Positions 1-9,012 of a stretch of 64,000 bases of DNA are shown here, one piece after another. This stretch comes from Leucobacter soli. GTDB lineage: Bacteria > Actinomycetota > Actinomycetes > Actinomycetales > Microbacteriaceae. The translations under genes and the position numbers were made by a program. The stretch spans positions 49,612 through 113,611 of the forward strand of contig NZ_CAJVAP010000009.1 of assembly GCF_910593785.1 (NCBI RefSeq), given 5' to 3'. Under the pieces are notes generated by a model. It saw only the letters and a list, made by a program, of their open reading frames with translations, made no database searches and was not told the DNA's origin. Within the stretch, counting starts at the first letter, position 1, and the number at the start of each line of letters is the position of its first letter.

Positions 1-62
1 GCGAGCTCGACTTCGGCGACCGAGACGCGGGTCTCGGGGTCCCGGAATACGACGGCTTTCAT
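1..62 (-). CDS. Zinc-type alcohol dehydrogenase, N-terminal fragment
   Basis: Only the first 20 codons lie in the window; the gene runs off the left edge. The peptide starts MKAVVFRDPETRVSVAEVEL, which is the usual first strand pair of medium-chain (GroES-like) zinc alcohol dehydrogenases. An AGGAGTGAGG ribosome binding site stands just upstream of the ATG at position 62. It is transcribed divergently from the PucR-type regulator, which could control it. The family call rests on a short N-terminus only, and the substrate cannot be told. Confidence 0.6.
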   Translation of the reverse strand, partial: MKAVVFRDPETRVSVAEVEL

Positions 63-209
63 GTGCTTCCTCACTCCTGTTCAGGCGTGCGCGGAGCGGA
101 CGGCTGCGCGCGGGTGCTATCGGAGATGGTAGAGAGGAGCGACCCGGTCTGTCACTGTACCAATGCGTGAAGTACTCGCGTCAAGATCAATGATCGGTAC
201 ACTTCAGGC
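63..209. promoter_or_regulatory. Divergent promoter region, alcohol dehydrogenase / PucR regulator
   Basis: This 147-bp gap must hold both promoters. A widely spaced inverted pair TGTACC (156-161) and GGTACA (196-201) flanks the putative start region of the regulator gene. It is a candidate for autoregulation. No clear -35/-10 pair could be assigned. Confidence 0.35.
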
Positions 210-1778
210 ATGACCCTCGACCTCGCCGCCGTCGTACGCGCGGTCGGCGGCGAGTGCCTCGCGCACCGGATGCCGCCGCACACCCCTGTCGACGGGATCG
301 CCCCGTTGAGCGAGTTCGTGGTCGTCGGCAGCCCGGAATTCGCCACCCTGATCACCGGGCCGGTCGCCGAGCTGCGCGCCCGGCTGGAGAGCGGCGGCGG
401 TGCGGCGGAGGTCACGGCGCGCGGGGTCTTCGTGAGCGAGCGCGACGATCCCGCACTCCGCGAGCTGCTCGCCGCCCAGCGGATGACCGCGATCCTCGGC
501 ACCGCCGTCGCCGGCGCCGCACTGCACGCGCGCCTCGCCGCGATGATCGCCGAGGATCAGGCCGCGGCCGACCGGCTCGTCACCGAGGGCACCAAGGTGC
601 TCACGCAGGTGGCCAGACGCGGCGGCATCACCGCGGTCATCGCCGAGCTCGCGCACCGGATCGACGGCTGGGCCGTGCTCCTCGACGCGCACGGCCAGCT
701 GATCGCGAGCGCGGGCGCCGGCAGACTGCATATCGACGACGCGACCGCGGTCGCGCTCGGGCGCCCCGTCCGCGTCCGCCATCCCGGCCTGCAGACGCAC
801 CAAGTCGGATCCGATCGCGACCTCGCCGGCTACTTCGTCATCGCCTCGCGCACGAGCGTCACCAGCCGCAACCGGGATCTCGCGTCGCAGGCGGCGGCCC
901 TCTTCGATCTGCTCCTGCGCACCCGCGACCCGTCCCTCACCGAGCGCCTCGGCCGCACCGCACTGCTCGACATCCTGCTCGCCGGCGGCGCCACGGCGGC
1001 CGAACTGCTCCGCCGCTGGGACGTGCGCGAGACCGACCTGACCGCGTTCGAGTTCGGAGCCCGGACGCGCGCCGTCGATCTCGAGCGCATGATCGTGCGC
1101 TGGTTCGACGAGCTCGGCCTCGAGCACGTGTTCGTCCGGGAGCCGGACCGCGTGCGCGGCTTCCTGCCCGACGAGTACGTCGAGGAGCTCGTCACCCGCG
1201 TCAGCGCCGTCACCCCGCTCGGCAGCGGATCGGTGCATCTCGGCCTCGGCCTCCCGGCCCCCGCCGAGCGGCTCCGGCGCAGCGCGATCCAGGCCAGGCA
1301 GGCGCTCGACTCCGCGATGATGGATGGCCGCACCGTGCTGCGGTACGCCGAGCTGCCCACGATCGGCCTGGTCCTCGCCGGGATGACGGGCGATGGCACG
1401 GCGCAGCTGGCGGGCGCGCTCGACCCGCTGCGCGATCCGGCCGGCGCGCACGGCGGGCTCACGGAGACCCTGTACGTGTTCCTCGCCGAGCACGGCGGGC
1501 ACCGGTCGAGTGCGGCCCGACTGGGCATCCACCGGCAGACCCTGGCCTCGCGGCTGCACCGCATCGAGCAGCTGACCGGCCTGTCAATGCTGCGCCCAGA
1601 CGATCGCGCGACGGCCTGGCTCGCCCTGCGCGCGCTCGGGCACGGGGAGCCGCCGGCGACGGAACGGAAGGGCGCGGTGCGCGCCGGCGAGGCCGGCGGG
1701 ACCGCCGAGGCGGCCGATGCGGGAGGCGTCGCGGGCGCGTTTCCGGCGCTCGAGCCGGTGCGCCGCGTGCTTGAATAG
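210..1778 (+). CDS. PucR-family transcriptional regulator
   Basis: This 522-aa protein is a purine-catabolism-regulator (PucR) type activator. The C-terminal helix-turn-helix (HTH_30) is visible around residues 415-475, in the stretch with GGHRSSAARLGIHRQTLASRL followed by LTGLSML. The central part (about 110-230) looks like a GAF-like sensor and is followed by a GGDEF-like middle domain typical of the family. The last 35 residues are low-complexity Ala/Gly/Glu. The ATG at 210 has only a weak AGG ahead of it. It is divergent from a dehydrogenase, a usual target arrangement for these regulators. The ligand is unknown. Confidence 0.85.
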   Translation: MTLDLAAVVRAVGGECLAHRMPPHTPVDGIAPLSEFVVVGSPEFATLITGPVAELRARLESGGGAAEVTARGVFVSERDDPALRELLAAQRMTAILGTAVAGAALHARLAAMIAEDQAAADRLVTEGTKVLTQVARRGGITAVIAELAHRIDGWAVLLDAHGQLIASAGAGRLHIDDATAVALGRPVRVRHPGLQTHQVGSDRDLAGYFVIASRTSVTSRNRDLASQAAALFDLLLRTRDPSLTERLGRTALLDILLAGGATAAELLRRWDVRETDLTAFEFGARTRAVDLERMIVRWFDELGLEHVFVREPDRVRGFLPDEYVEELVTRVSAVTPLGSGSVHLGLGLPAPAERLRRSAIQARQALDSAMMDGRTVLRYAELPTIGLVLAGMTGDGTAQLAGALDPLRDPAGAHGGLTETLYVFLAEHGGHRSSAARLGIHRQTLASRLHRIEQLTGLSMLRPDDRATAWLALRALGHGEPPATERKGAVRAGEAGGTAEAADAGGVAGAFPALEPVRRVLE

Positions 1779-1782
1779 CGGC

Positions 1783-3459
1783 ATGAGCGAAGCAGCCGAT
1801 CTCCGTGCTCCGCACGATCCGAGCGATCTGCGAGATCCGCGCGATCCGCGCGAGGCCCGCGAGCATCCGGAGGTCGAGCGCTCGCAGCATCGAGTGGCCG
1901 AGAGCGAGGACGTGCCGGGCGGGATCGGTCGGGCGGCGAACGAGGAGTTCCGGGTCGACCTCGAACGGATCCGATTCTCGCCCTACTTCGGGCGGCTCTC
2001 CGCGGTGACCCAGGTCGTTCCGCAGACCGGGGTCGGCCCCGTCATGCACAACCGGCTGACGCACTCCCTCAAGGTGAGCGCGGTCGCGCGCGTCATCGCG
2101 ACGAACCTGGCCGCGCAGGCGGCACGGCACGAGGCGTATGTGCGGGGGGAGGCTGTCGAGGACGACGCGACCGGGGCCATCGTATCCCGCCTGGGCGGCT
2201 GCGACAGCACGGTGGCGCAGGCCGCGGCCCACGCGCACGATCTCGGACATCCTCCGTTCGGGCACCTCGGTGAGCGAGTGCTCGACCGGATCGCGCGGGA
2301 GCGCCTCGGGCTTGCCGAGGGCTTCGAAGGCAATGCCCAGACCTTCCGGATCCTGACCGCGCTCGATACGCTCGGCCGCGACTTCCCCGGCCTCAACCTC
2401 ACAGCGGCGACGCGCAGCTCGGTGCTGAAGTACCCGTGGACACGGGGCGAATGGGTGGGCGTCGACGCGGTGCGCGCACCGGTCGAGGATCGCCCCCGCG
2501 GTGTGGGCCTCGATCCGGAGAACGGCGCCGAGAAGTTCTCCGCCTACGCGGTCGATGCGGAGCAGATGGAGGAGGCCCGTGCGGCGTTCCCCGCCATCGG
2601 CGAGGGGGCGCAGACCGTCGAGTGCGCGGTCATGGACCTCGCCGACGACATCGCCTACGCCGTGCACGACCTCGACGACTTCACCCGCGCGGGCGTGCTG
2701 CAGCAGGCGGCCGTGGCGCGTGAGCTGCAGGCCTGGTCGGCCGACGCCGCCGACCTCGACGCGGCCCCGCGCAGCGCGCTGGAGGCGGAGTGGCGCCGCC
2801 CCGGTCGTTCGCTCGAGCTGCTGTGGCGGCGGCTGCGGACCAAGGACGGCTGGATCGCCGACCGCGACGTGTTCGGATCCGCCGTGCAGCGCGTCTCGGA
2901 CGAGCTCGCCGACGAGCTGCTCGCGGCCCCCTACGACGGCGGTATCGCGAGCGAGCGGGCGGTGTCCGACTTCACGCGGCGCTGGATCGAGCGGCTCCGA
3001 TCCTCCATCGTGGTCGAGGATGATCCGCATCTGCGAGGCGGGCACGTGCGACTCGGCCGGCAGGCCTGGCACGAGGTTGCCGTCCTCAAATTCGTGCACG
3101 CGCATTTCGTGCTCGAACGGCCGAACCTGGCCCAGGCGCAGCGCGGGCAGGCGCGCGTGCTCGAAGAGCTGGTGCTCGGGTACGAGGCCTGGCTCACCGA
3201 CCCGTACGACGCGCAGCGCGCCCCGCGCGGCCTGCTGGAGTGGGTCGAGGAGTCGACGGAGCAGCTCTTCCGATTGCAGTCCGAGCGGCCGGAGCTGGTG
3301 CACGGAGACATCTCGGAGGCCGGCCTCGTGCGGCAGGGGCGGGCCCGGGCGATCCTCGACTTCGTCTCGTCGTTCACCGACCAGCAGGCGGTCTCGAGCT
3401 TCGCCGCGATGACTCGGGGCGCACTCGCGCCGGACGTTCCCGGCGTGTTCGACCTCTAA
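1783..3459 (+). CDS. dgt: Deoxyguanosinetriphosphate triphosphohydrolase-like protein
   Basis: Predicted dNTP triphosphohydrolase of the HD superfamily (558 aa), which cuts dNTPs to deoxynucleoside plus triphosphate. The HD metal site is visible: the family motif HNRLTHSLKVSAVAR, then HAHDLGHPPFGHLGE and GFEGNAQTFRILT. I chose the ATG at 1783, 4 bp after the regulator's stop. An in-frame upstream start at 1717 would overlap the regulator by about 60 bp and adds no conserved sequence. The N-terminal 40 residues are a charged Asp/Arg/Pro run. It is probably cotranscribed with, or read through from, the upstream gene. Confidence 0.88.
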   Translation: MSEAADLRAPHDPSDLRDPRDPREAREHPEVERSQHRVAESEDVPGGIGRAANEEFRVDLERIRFSPYFGRLSAVTQVVPQTGVGPVMHNRLTHSLKVSAVARVIATNLAAQAARHEAYVRGEAVEDDATGAIVSRLGGCDSTVAQAAAHAHDLGHPPFGHLGERVLDRIARERLGLAEGFEGNAQTFRILTALDTLGRDFPGLNLTAATRSSVLKYPWTRGEWVGVDAVRAPVEDRPRGVGLDPENGAEKFSAYAVDAEQMEEARAAFPAIGEGAQTVECAVMDLADDIAYAVHDLDDFTRAGVLQQAAVARELQAWSADAADLDAAPRSALEAEWRRPGRSLELLWRRLRTKDGWIADRDVFGSAVQRVSDELADELLAAPYDGGIASERAVSDFTRRWIERLRSSIVVEDDPHLRGGHVRLGRQAWHEVAVLKFVHAHFVLERPNLAQAQRGQARVLEELVLGYEAWLTDPYDAQRAPRGLLEWVEESTEQLFRLQSERPELVHGDISEAGLVRQGRARAILDFVSSFTDQQAVSSFAAMTRGALAPDVPGVFDL

Positions 3460-3486
3460 CAGGAGAAGCCGTGATCGGGGTCGTGC

Positions 3487-4176
3487 TCAGACCTCGAAGA
3501 GTCGCGAGCGGTCCCACGGCTCGGCCCAGCCGAGCCCGTCGAAGAGGCTCGAGAGCAGCATCCCTGTGAAACCCCAGACGAGATGCTCGCCGAAGCGGGG
3601 GCTCAGCCGGAACGCCGCTCCGCGATGCGTGACCGGGCCGCGCCGCAGCACCGAGGTGCCCCGGGCTGCGGGATCGAGTAGTTCGGCGACGGGCACGCGC
3701 ATCACCTCGACCGACTCGCTGTGATCCGCCGCGATCTCGCTGGGCAGACGCCACCAGCCGACGACCGGCGTGACGAGGTTGCTGCTCACCGGGATGTGCA
3801 GCTGCGTCAGCTCGCCGAGGATCTCGACGCCCCGCGGGTCCAGACCCGTCTCCTCCGAGGCTTCGCGCAGGGCGGTCGCAGAGGAGTCCCGATCCTCCGC
3901 CTCGACCCCGCCGCCCGGGAAGGCGATCTGCCCCGGATGGTGCCGCATCGTGTCGGATCGTCGGGTCAGCAGCACGTCGAGCTCCCGCGGCGCGGCGAGG
4001 CCGTCGCCCGTTCGGGCGGGCACCGCGTCGAGCTCGCCGAAGAGGATCAGCACTGCCGAGCGTCGCAGTGCGAGGTCGCCGGGATCGCCCTGTGGGATGA
4101 AGTCGATCCCGACCCCGCGCTCCAGGGCCGACGCGAGCTGCGCTCGCGCCTCGGCCGTTCCTCCTGCTGCAGTCAC
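3487..4176 (-). CDS. Nudix hydrolase, probable CoA diphosphatase (NudL/PCD1-like)
   Basis: The 229-aa protein carries a full Nudix box, GGGVEAEDRDSSATALREAS followed by EETGL. Directly before it lies the CoA-pyrophosphatase signature (LLTRRSDTMRHHPGQIAFPG), known from the NuCoA family. It is therefore expected to cleave CoA and its oxidised or acyl forms to phosphopantetheine and 3',5'-ADP. The GTG at 4176 has no well-spaced ribosome binding site, so the start is uncertain. It converges on the dGTPase gene with a 27-bp gap. Confidence 0.82.
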   Translation of the reverse strand: MTAAGGTAEARAQLASALERGVGIDFIPQGDPGDLALRRSAVLILFGELDAVPARTGDGLAAPRELDVLLTRRSDTMRHHPGQIAFPGGGVEAEDRDSSATALREASEETGLDPRGVEILGELTQLHIPVSSNLVTPVVGWWRLPSEIAADHSESVEVMRVPVAELLDPAARGTSVLRRGPVTHRGAAFRLSPRFGEHLVWGFTGMLLSSLFDGLGWAEPWDRSRLFEV

Positions 4177-4210
4177 GCTCCCAGGCTACTCCGCGCCGAT
4201 CGGCGCGTGT

Positions 4211-4570
4211 TCAGCTGTCCGCGAGCAGATCGGCGATGCCCTCCGGCACCCGCTGAGACCGAGCCCAGGGCTGCAGCTCACGCCGCTCCACGCGCTTGGC
4301 GCGCTTCGTCTGCTCGGCCCGCACCTGGGAAAGGACGGCGATCACGGCCGCACGCTCCTCATCGCTGACGCCGCGCGTGATGAAGCGGAACTCGTCGTCG
4401 TGCAGCGCGTCGTCGACCGGGCCGGCCTCCTGCCGCCTGGCCGCATCGCGGGCGGCGGCATCCGGTGGCGGTACGGCCTCGGCGAGCTCCTCGGCGACCG
4501 CGTCGCTGATGCCGCGATCCACGATCGCATCGAAGATCGGCGTGCCGGCGCCCTGACTCGGCTCATTCAT
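4211..4570 (-). CDS. accE: Acyl-CoA carboxylase epsilon subunit
   Basis: Small 119-aa protein 29 bp downstream of the beta-subunit gene and on the same strand. The C-terminal part (about 70-115) has the actinobacterial epsilon-subunit pattern: FRFITRGVSDEERAAVIAVL, then a basic run and RRELQPWARSQR ending near the C-terminus. The family's role is to stabilise the alpha-beta complex of acetyl/propionyl-CoA carboxylase. It is longer than many epsilon subunits, with an acidic N-terminal half. ATG at 4570 is preceded by GAGG. Confidence 0.8.
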   Translation of the reverse strand: MNEPSQGAGTPIFDAIVDRGISDAVAEELAEAVPPPDAAARDAARRQEAGPVDDALHDDEFRFITRGVSDEERAAVIAVLSQVRAEQTKRAKRVERRELQPWARSQRVPEGIADLLADS

Positions 4571-4599
4571 CGTGGGCCTCGATTCTTCACCAACTGACG

Positions 4600-6234
4600 T
4601 CACAGCGGAATGTTGCCGTGCTTCTTGGCAGGCAGTTCGTCGCGCTTGCCGCGCAAGCCGCGCAGCGCCTTGATCACGGCGAGGCGGGTGCCAGCCGGTT
4701 CGAGCACGTTGTCGATCTCGCCGCGCTCCGCCGCGAGGAAGGGCGAGGTCACGTCGGCGGTGTACTTCGCCGTCAGCGACGCGCGCAGCGCCTCGACGTC
4801 CTCGCCGCGCTCGGCAGCGGCCGCGAGCTCCTTGCGGTAGAGGATGTTCACGGCGCCCGCGCCGCCCATCACCGCGATCTCCGCCGTCGGCCAGGCGATG
4901 TTGAAGTCGGCGCCCATCTGCTTCGACCCCATCACGATGTACGCGCCGCCGTAGGCCTTGCGGGTGATGATCGTGACGAGCGGCACGGTCGCCTCGGCGT
5001 AGGCGTAGAGCAGCTTCGCGCCGCGACGGATCACGCCCTGGAACTCCTGGTCGGTGCCGGGCAGGTATCCGGGCACGTCGACGAGGGTGAGGATGGGGAT
5101 CGAGAACGCGTCGCAGAAGCGCACGAAGCGCGCGGCCTTCTCGCTCGCGTCGATGTTGAGCGTGCCGGCCATCTGCGCGGGCTGGTTCGCGATGATCCCG
5201 ACCGTGCGGCCTTCGACGCGGCCGAAGCCGATCAGCATGTTGGGCGCGAAGAGCGGCTGCACCTCGAGGAAGTCGCCGCCGTCGAGGATGCCCTCGATGA
5301 CGAGCTTCATGTCGTACGGCTGATTGGGACTGTCGGGGATCACGCCGTTGAGCCTGCGATCGGCGTCGGTGATCTCGAGCGCGGTGTCGCTGTCGTAGAT
5401 CGGGGATTCGGCGAGGTTGTTGTCGGGCAGGAACCCGATCAGCGCGCGGGCGTAGTCGAGCGCGTCGAGCTCGTCGCTCGCGAGGTAGTGCGAGACGCCG
5501 CTCGTCTTGTTGTGCGTCAGCGCGCCGCCGAGCTCCTCGAAGCCGACCTCCTCGCCGGTGACCGTCTTGATGACATCGGGGCCGGTGACGAACATGTGGC
5601 TGGTCTTGTCGACCATGATCACGAAGTCGGTGAGCGCGGGCGAGTAGACGGCGCCGCCGGCCGACGGGCCCATCACGATCGAGATCTGCGGGATCACGCC
5701 GGAGCACTTGGTGTTGAGCCGGAAGATGCTCGCGTACTTCGAGAGGGCGACGACGCCCTCCTGGATGCGGGCTCCGCCCGAGTCCAGGATGCCGAGGATC
5801 GGGGCGCCGATCCGGAGCGCGAACTCCATGGCCTTGACGATCTTCTCACCGGCGACCTCGCCGAGCGAGCCGCCGAACGTGGTGAAGTCCTGCGAATAGA
5901 CGACGACCTGGCGGCCGTGGATCGTGCCGGACCCGGTGACGACGGAGTCGCCGAACGGGCGGCTCTGCTCCATGCCGAAGCCGTGGCTGCGGTGGCGGAC
6001 GTACTTGTCGAACTCGACGAAGGACCCGGGATCGAGCAGGGCGGCCACGCGTTCGCGCGCCGTCATCTTGCCGCGCGGGTGCTGCTTGGCTGCTGCTGCG
6101 GCGTCGCGGTCGCCCACGGCCTCCTGATACTTCCGGCGATGATCGGTGATCTTCGCCGCCGTCGTGGGCACGGGTGCGCTCTCGGCGCTGCTCTCGGCGC
6201 CGGGTACGGGGGTCTGTGCGGTCTCTGCGGTCAC
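4600..6234 (-). CDS. accD: Acyl-CoA carboxylase beta subunit (carboxyltransferase, PccB/AccD5 type)
   Basis: 544-aa carboxyltransferase. It moves the carboxyl group from carboxybiotin to acetyl- or propionyl-CoA to make malonyl- or methylmalonyl-CoA. Visible signatures include [49 protein letters not shown] and the [16 protein letters not shown] oxyanion motif, with [18 protein letters not shown] near the end. The first 40 residues are a disordered Ala/Pro tail, as in homologues. The GTG start at 6234 has a weak ribosome binding site. It is followed by accE and lies divergent from biotin ligase, which loads biotin on the partner alpha subunit (not in the window). Confidence 0.93.
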   Translation of the reverse strand: MTAETAQTPVPGAESSAESAPVPTTAAKITDHRRKYQEAVGDRDAAAAAKQHPRGKMTARERVAALLDPGSFVEFDKYVRHRSHGFGMEQSRPFGDSVVTGSGTIHGRQVVVYSQDFTTFGGSLGEVAGEKIVKAMEFALRIGAPILGILDSGGARIQEGVVALSKYASIFRLNTKCSGVIPQISIVMGPSAGGAVYSPALTDFVIMVDKTSHMFVTGPDVIKTVTGEEVGFEELGGALTHNKTSGVSHYLASDELDALDYARALIGFLPDNNLAESPIYDSDTALEITDADRRLNGVIPDSPNQPYDMKLVIEGILDGGDFLEVQPLFAPNMLIGFGRVEGRTVGIIANQPAQMAGTLNIDASEKAARFVRFCDAFSIPILTLVDVPGYLPGTDQEFQGVIRRGAKLLYAYAEATVPLVTIITRKAYGGAYIVMGSKQMGADFNIAWPTAEIAVMGGAGAVNILYRKELAAAAERGEDVEALRASLTAKYTADVTSPFLAAERGEIDNVLEPAGTRLAVIKALRGLRGKRDELPAKKHGNIPL

Positions 6235-6374
6235 GAGAGCCAGCCTAGCGCGGTGCTGATACCGAACCTCGTAGGCTTTCGATAAAGAAGACGGAGCTTC
6301 TCTTGTGAGATTCCCACTGAGGCCGGCGCTCGATACGGCTGCGCAGGGAGGCCGGACGAGTAGGCTGGGCCCTT

Positions 6375-7271
6375 GTGAAGCTGCCCCGAACGCGCGAACT
6401 GCTGCCCCGTGTCGACTGGCTGGAGAGCATCGGGTCGACCAACGCCGCGCTGCGCGAGCTGCTGGAGCGCGAAGGATCCGCGCTGCCGCACGGCGCGCTG
6501 CTCGCGACGGCGGATCAGACAGCGGGACGCGGCCGCCAGGGCCGCGACTGGACGACCCCTCCGGGCACCGCGCTGGCCATGTCGATCCTCGTGCGCGGCA
6601 CCGGGGCAGGTGCTGGTGCTGGTGCTGGTGGTGTTCGTTCCGTTGGGGGTGCTACGGCTCCGGACGCGCTGAGCGCGAGCTGGCTGCCGCTGCTCGCCGG
6701 TTCCGCCGTCGTCGCCGCGCTGCAGCCGTTCTTCGGGCCGGGGCACCGGGTGGGGACGAAATGGCCGAACGACGTGCATGTCCGCGACGAGGCCGACGCC
6801 GAAGCGGGGCGACCGGGGTCGAAGCTCTGCGGGATCCTCTGCGAGCTGGTGCCGATCGGCGGCGGCGAGCCGCCCGCGGTGATCGTCGGAGCGGGCATCA
6901 ACCTGCTGATCCCGGAGTGGGAGCTGCCGAGCGAGCGGGCGACCTCGCTGCTGGCCGCCGACGCCGAGGTCCCCGAGATCGCGACGCTCGACGAACCCGG
7001 CGGCCCCGAATTGGCCGACCGCGTGCTCTCCGCCGTCGCCGGCGAACTGCTGCACCTGGTCGAGCTGGCGCGGACCGACCCCGGCGCCGCTCGGACCCGC
7101 GTGCTGCGCCACTCCCTGACGCTCGGCACCGAGGTGCGGGTGCACCTGCCCGGGGGAGAGATCGTCGACGGACGCGCGGTCGCGCTCGACGAGGGCGGCG
7201 AGCTGATCGTCGACCTGCCCACCGGCGGGCAGCTGACGGTCAGCGCGGCTGACGTCGAGCACCTGCGCTGA
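6375..7271 (+). CDS. birA: Biotin--[acetyl-CoA-carboxylase] ligase
   Basis: 298-aa class I biotin protein ligase (no DNA-binding domain). Motifs: [22 protein letters not shown] (biotinoyl-AMP loop), KWPNDVHV with the catalytic Lys, [11 protein letters not shown] and [11 protein letters not shown] Gly/Ala dipeptide run (GTGAGAGAGAGG) encoded by GGTGCT triplet repeats at about 6600-6635 interrupts the core and looks like replication slippage. GTG start at 6375. It is divergent from the carboxylase beta subunit it ultimately serves. Confidence 0.92.
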   Translation: MKLPRTRELLPRVDWLESIGSTNAALRELLEREGSALPHGALLATADQTAGRGRQGRDWTTPPGTALAMSILVRGTGAGAGAGAGGVRSVGGATAPDALSASWLPLLAGSAVVAALQPFFGPGHRVGTKWPNDVHVRDEADAEAGRPGSKLCGILCELVPIGGGEPPAVIVGAGINLLIPEWELPSERATSLLAADAEVPEIATLDEPGGPELADRVLSAVAGELLHLVELARTDPGAARTRVLRHSLTLGTEVRVHLPGGEIVDGRAVALDEGGELIVDLPTGGQLTVSAADVEHLR

Positions 7272-7297
7272 CCCCTGCGCCCGGCCCGGCGTCGGAG

Positions 7298-7348
7298 ATC
7301 TGCCGTCCGTCAGGGATTCTCGCGAAATCCGGCTGACGGACTGCAGAT
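7298..7348. repeat. Hairpin repeat, copy 1 (conserved GGATTCTCG loop)
   Basis: Inverted repeat with arms 7298-7313 and 7333-7348 (15 of 16 pairs) around a loop holding GGATTCTCG. The right arm runs into GCAGATTTCTGAC (7343-7355). A second copy with the same loop and right end but a different stem lies at 48999-49057. It sits between convergent genes, so it may act as a bidirectional terminator. Confidence 0.7.
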
Positions 7349-7386
7349 TTCTGACCGAGCGCCGGCGGTGGCCGCGGCGAGCTCGG

Positions 7387-7486
7387 GACGAGAGCGATGC
7401 TCTCGTCTATCCTCGCTCCAGCCTTCGCTGCGCTTTGTGGCCGGCGGCAGTGGCCGCCGCGACCGCGTGTCGAAAGCGATGCTTTC
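7387..7486. terminator. Pair of GAT-loop hairpins between convergent genes
   Basis: Two short perfect hairpins share the loop GAT: arms 7387-7395/7399-7407 and 7472-7477/7481-7486. The second ends 3 bp beyond the permease stop codon. They probably form the terminator for the permease, and perhaps for biotin ligase, although there is no T-run. Confidence 0.4.
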
Positions 7487-7488
7487 TC

Positions 7489-8913
7489 CTATGCGCGGTC
7501 GCCCTCCAGCGGGAACTCGTCGGCGAGGGCATCGATCTGCTCCGTGGTCGGATCCTGCTCCGAGAAGTCCATCTTCGGGACCGGGCGCCGGAACCCACCG
7601 GTCACGATCGCGATGATGCCGATGCCGACGACGATCCAGATCGCACCGACCAGCCAGGTGGTCGGCTCGAGGGAGGTCCACAGCCAGATCGTCAGCGCGA
7701 AACCGATCAGCGGCATCACCAGATACCGCACCACCCGCCAGAAGCCGAACGACTCGCGGCGCCCGCCCTTCGGGAACACGTAGGTGCGGATCACCGAGAG
7801 GTTCACCATCGCGAACGCGGCGAGGGCGCCGAAGCTGATCATGAACGCGACCACGTCGAGCGAGAGGAACAGGGCCGACAGCGCGAAGAACGACACCACG
7901 CAGGCGGCGACGACCGGGGTGCCGTAGCGGCGGTGCAGGCGCGAGAGCGGCTTCGGCAGCATCCCGTCGCGGCCCATCGCGTAGAGGATGCGGGAGACCG
8001 AGACCTGGCCGGTCATGCCGGATCCGAACGCGCCGACCACGTAGACGGCGACGAAGAAGGCGGTGAACGCCTCGCCGCCGATGTTGTTCATCACGGTGAC
8101 ACCGGCGGCTTCGATCTCGGCATCCGAGAGCGCGGTCCAGTCGGGGTGGTACGCGATCGCGCCGGCCCACGCGACCAGGATGAAGAAGAAACCGCCGACG
8201 AGCGTCGAGAGCAGGATCGCGCGTGGAATGTCCTTGCGGGGCCGTTTCGCCTCCTCCGACAGCGTCGACACCGCGTCGAAACCGAGGAACGAGAGCGCGA
8301 GGATCGCCGCACCGGAGGCGACCGCGCCGATGCCGCCCTCGCCGAAGGTGAAGGGCTCGATCAGGTTCACCTCCATGTCCCCGCCGAGGGCGAACTTGAA
8401 GGCGAGCACCATGAAGACGATCACGAGAATCACCGAGAGCGCGATGATCGCCATGTTCACCTTGTTCACGAGCGTGATGCCGAGCACGTTGAAGAGCAGC
8501 ACCAGCAGCAGCGCCACGAGGGTGAACACCCATACCGGGATCGCGGGGAACTGCGTGTTCAGGTAGATGCCGATGAGCATGAAATTGATCATCGGGATGA
8601 ACAGGTAGTCGAGCAGCATCACCCATCCGGTGAGGAAGCCGGCGGTCCCGCCGAAACTCTGCTGCGTGTAGGTGTACGCGGATCCCGCGACCGGGTAACG
8701 GCGCACCATCGCACCGTAGCTGGCCGCGGTGAAGAGCATCGCGATGACCGCGAGCACGTAGGCGGCCGGCAGATGCCCGTCGGTGACCTGGTTGACGATG
8801 CCGTAGGTGGTGAAGACCGTGATCACGGTCATGTAGGTGACACCGAAGAAGGTGAGTCCGGTAAGGCCGAGTGCTCGGCGCAGATGCGGCTGCTGATCAG
8901 TGGGATTCGACAC
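7489..8913 (-). CDS. APC-superfamily amino acid/polyamine permease
   Basis: 474-aa integral membrane protein with about 12 hydrophobic segments. The first is LGLTGLTFFGVTYMTVITVF, followed by the family pattern YPVAGSAYTYTQQSFGG and ILALSFLGFDAVSTLSEEA in helix 6. These mark the amino acid-polyamine-organocation superfamily, and the overall look is that of putrescine- or amino-acid-importing members (inference). GTG start at 8913 with AAGGAG at good spacing. The downstream neighbour on the same strand is birA's convergent end, and upstream lies an amidohydrolase. Confidence 0.85.
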   Translation of the reverse strand: MSNPTDQQPHLRRALGLTGLTFFGVTYMTVITVFTTYGIVNQVTDGHLPAAYVLAVIAMLFTAASYGAMVRRYPVAGSAYTYTQQSFGGTAGFLTGWVMLLDYLFIPMINFMLIGIYLNTQFPAIPVWVFTLVALLLVLLFNVLGITLVNKVNMAIIALSVILVIVFMVLAFKFALGGDMEVNLIEPFTFGEGGIGAVASGAAILALSFLGFDAVSTLSEEAKRPRKDIPRAILLSTLVGGFFFILVAWAGAIAYHPDWTALSDAEIEAAGVTVMNNIGGEAFTAFFVAVYVVGAFGSGMTGQVSVSRILYAMGRDGMLPKPLSRLHRRYGTPVVAACVVSFFALSALFLSLDVVAFMISFGALAAFAMVNLSVIRTYVFPKGGRRESFGFWRVVRYLVMPLIGFALTIWLWTSLEPTTWLVGAIWIVVGIGIIAIVTGGFRRPVPKMDFSEQDPTTEQIDALADEFPLEGDRA

Positions 8914-9012
8914 GGGAGCTCCTTAGAACGGTCCTGATGCGATGGTACGCCCGACCTCCGCGCACGTGGACGTCGAATCCGCGAGTCGCGAGTCTCGATT
9001 CGCGCTGCCGGC

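Noticed and set aside
6600..6640. GGTGCT repeats in birA as a frameshift or pseudogene sign
   Set aside because: The repeats keep the frame and all catalytic motifs downstream are intact; it is only a Gly/Ala insertion.
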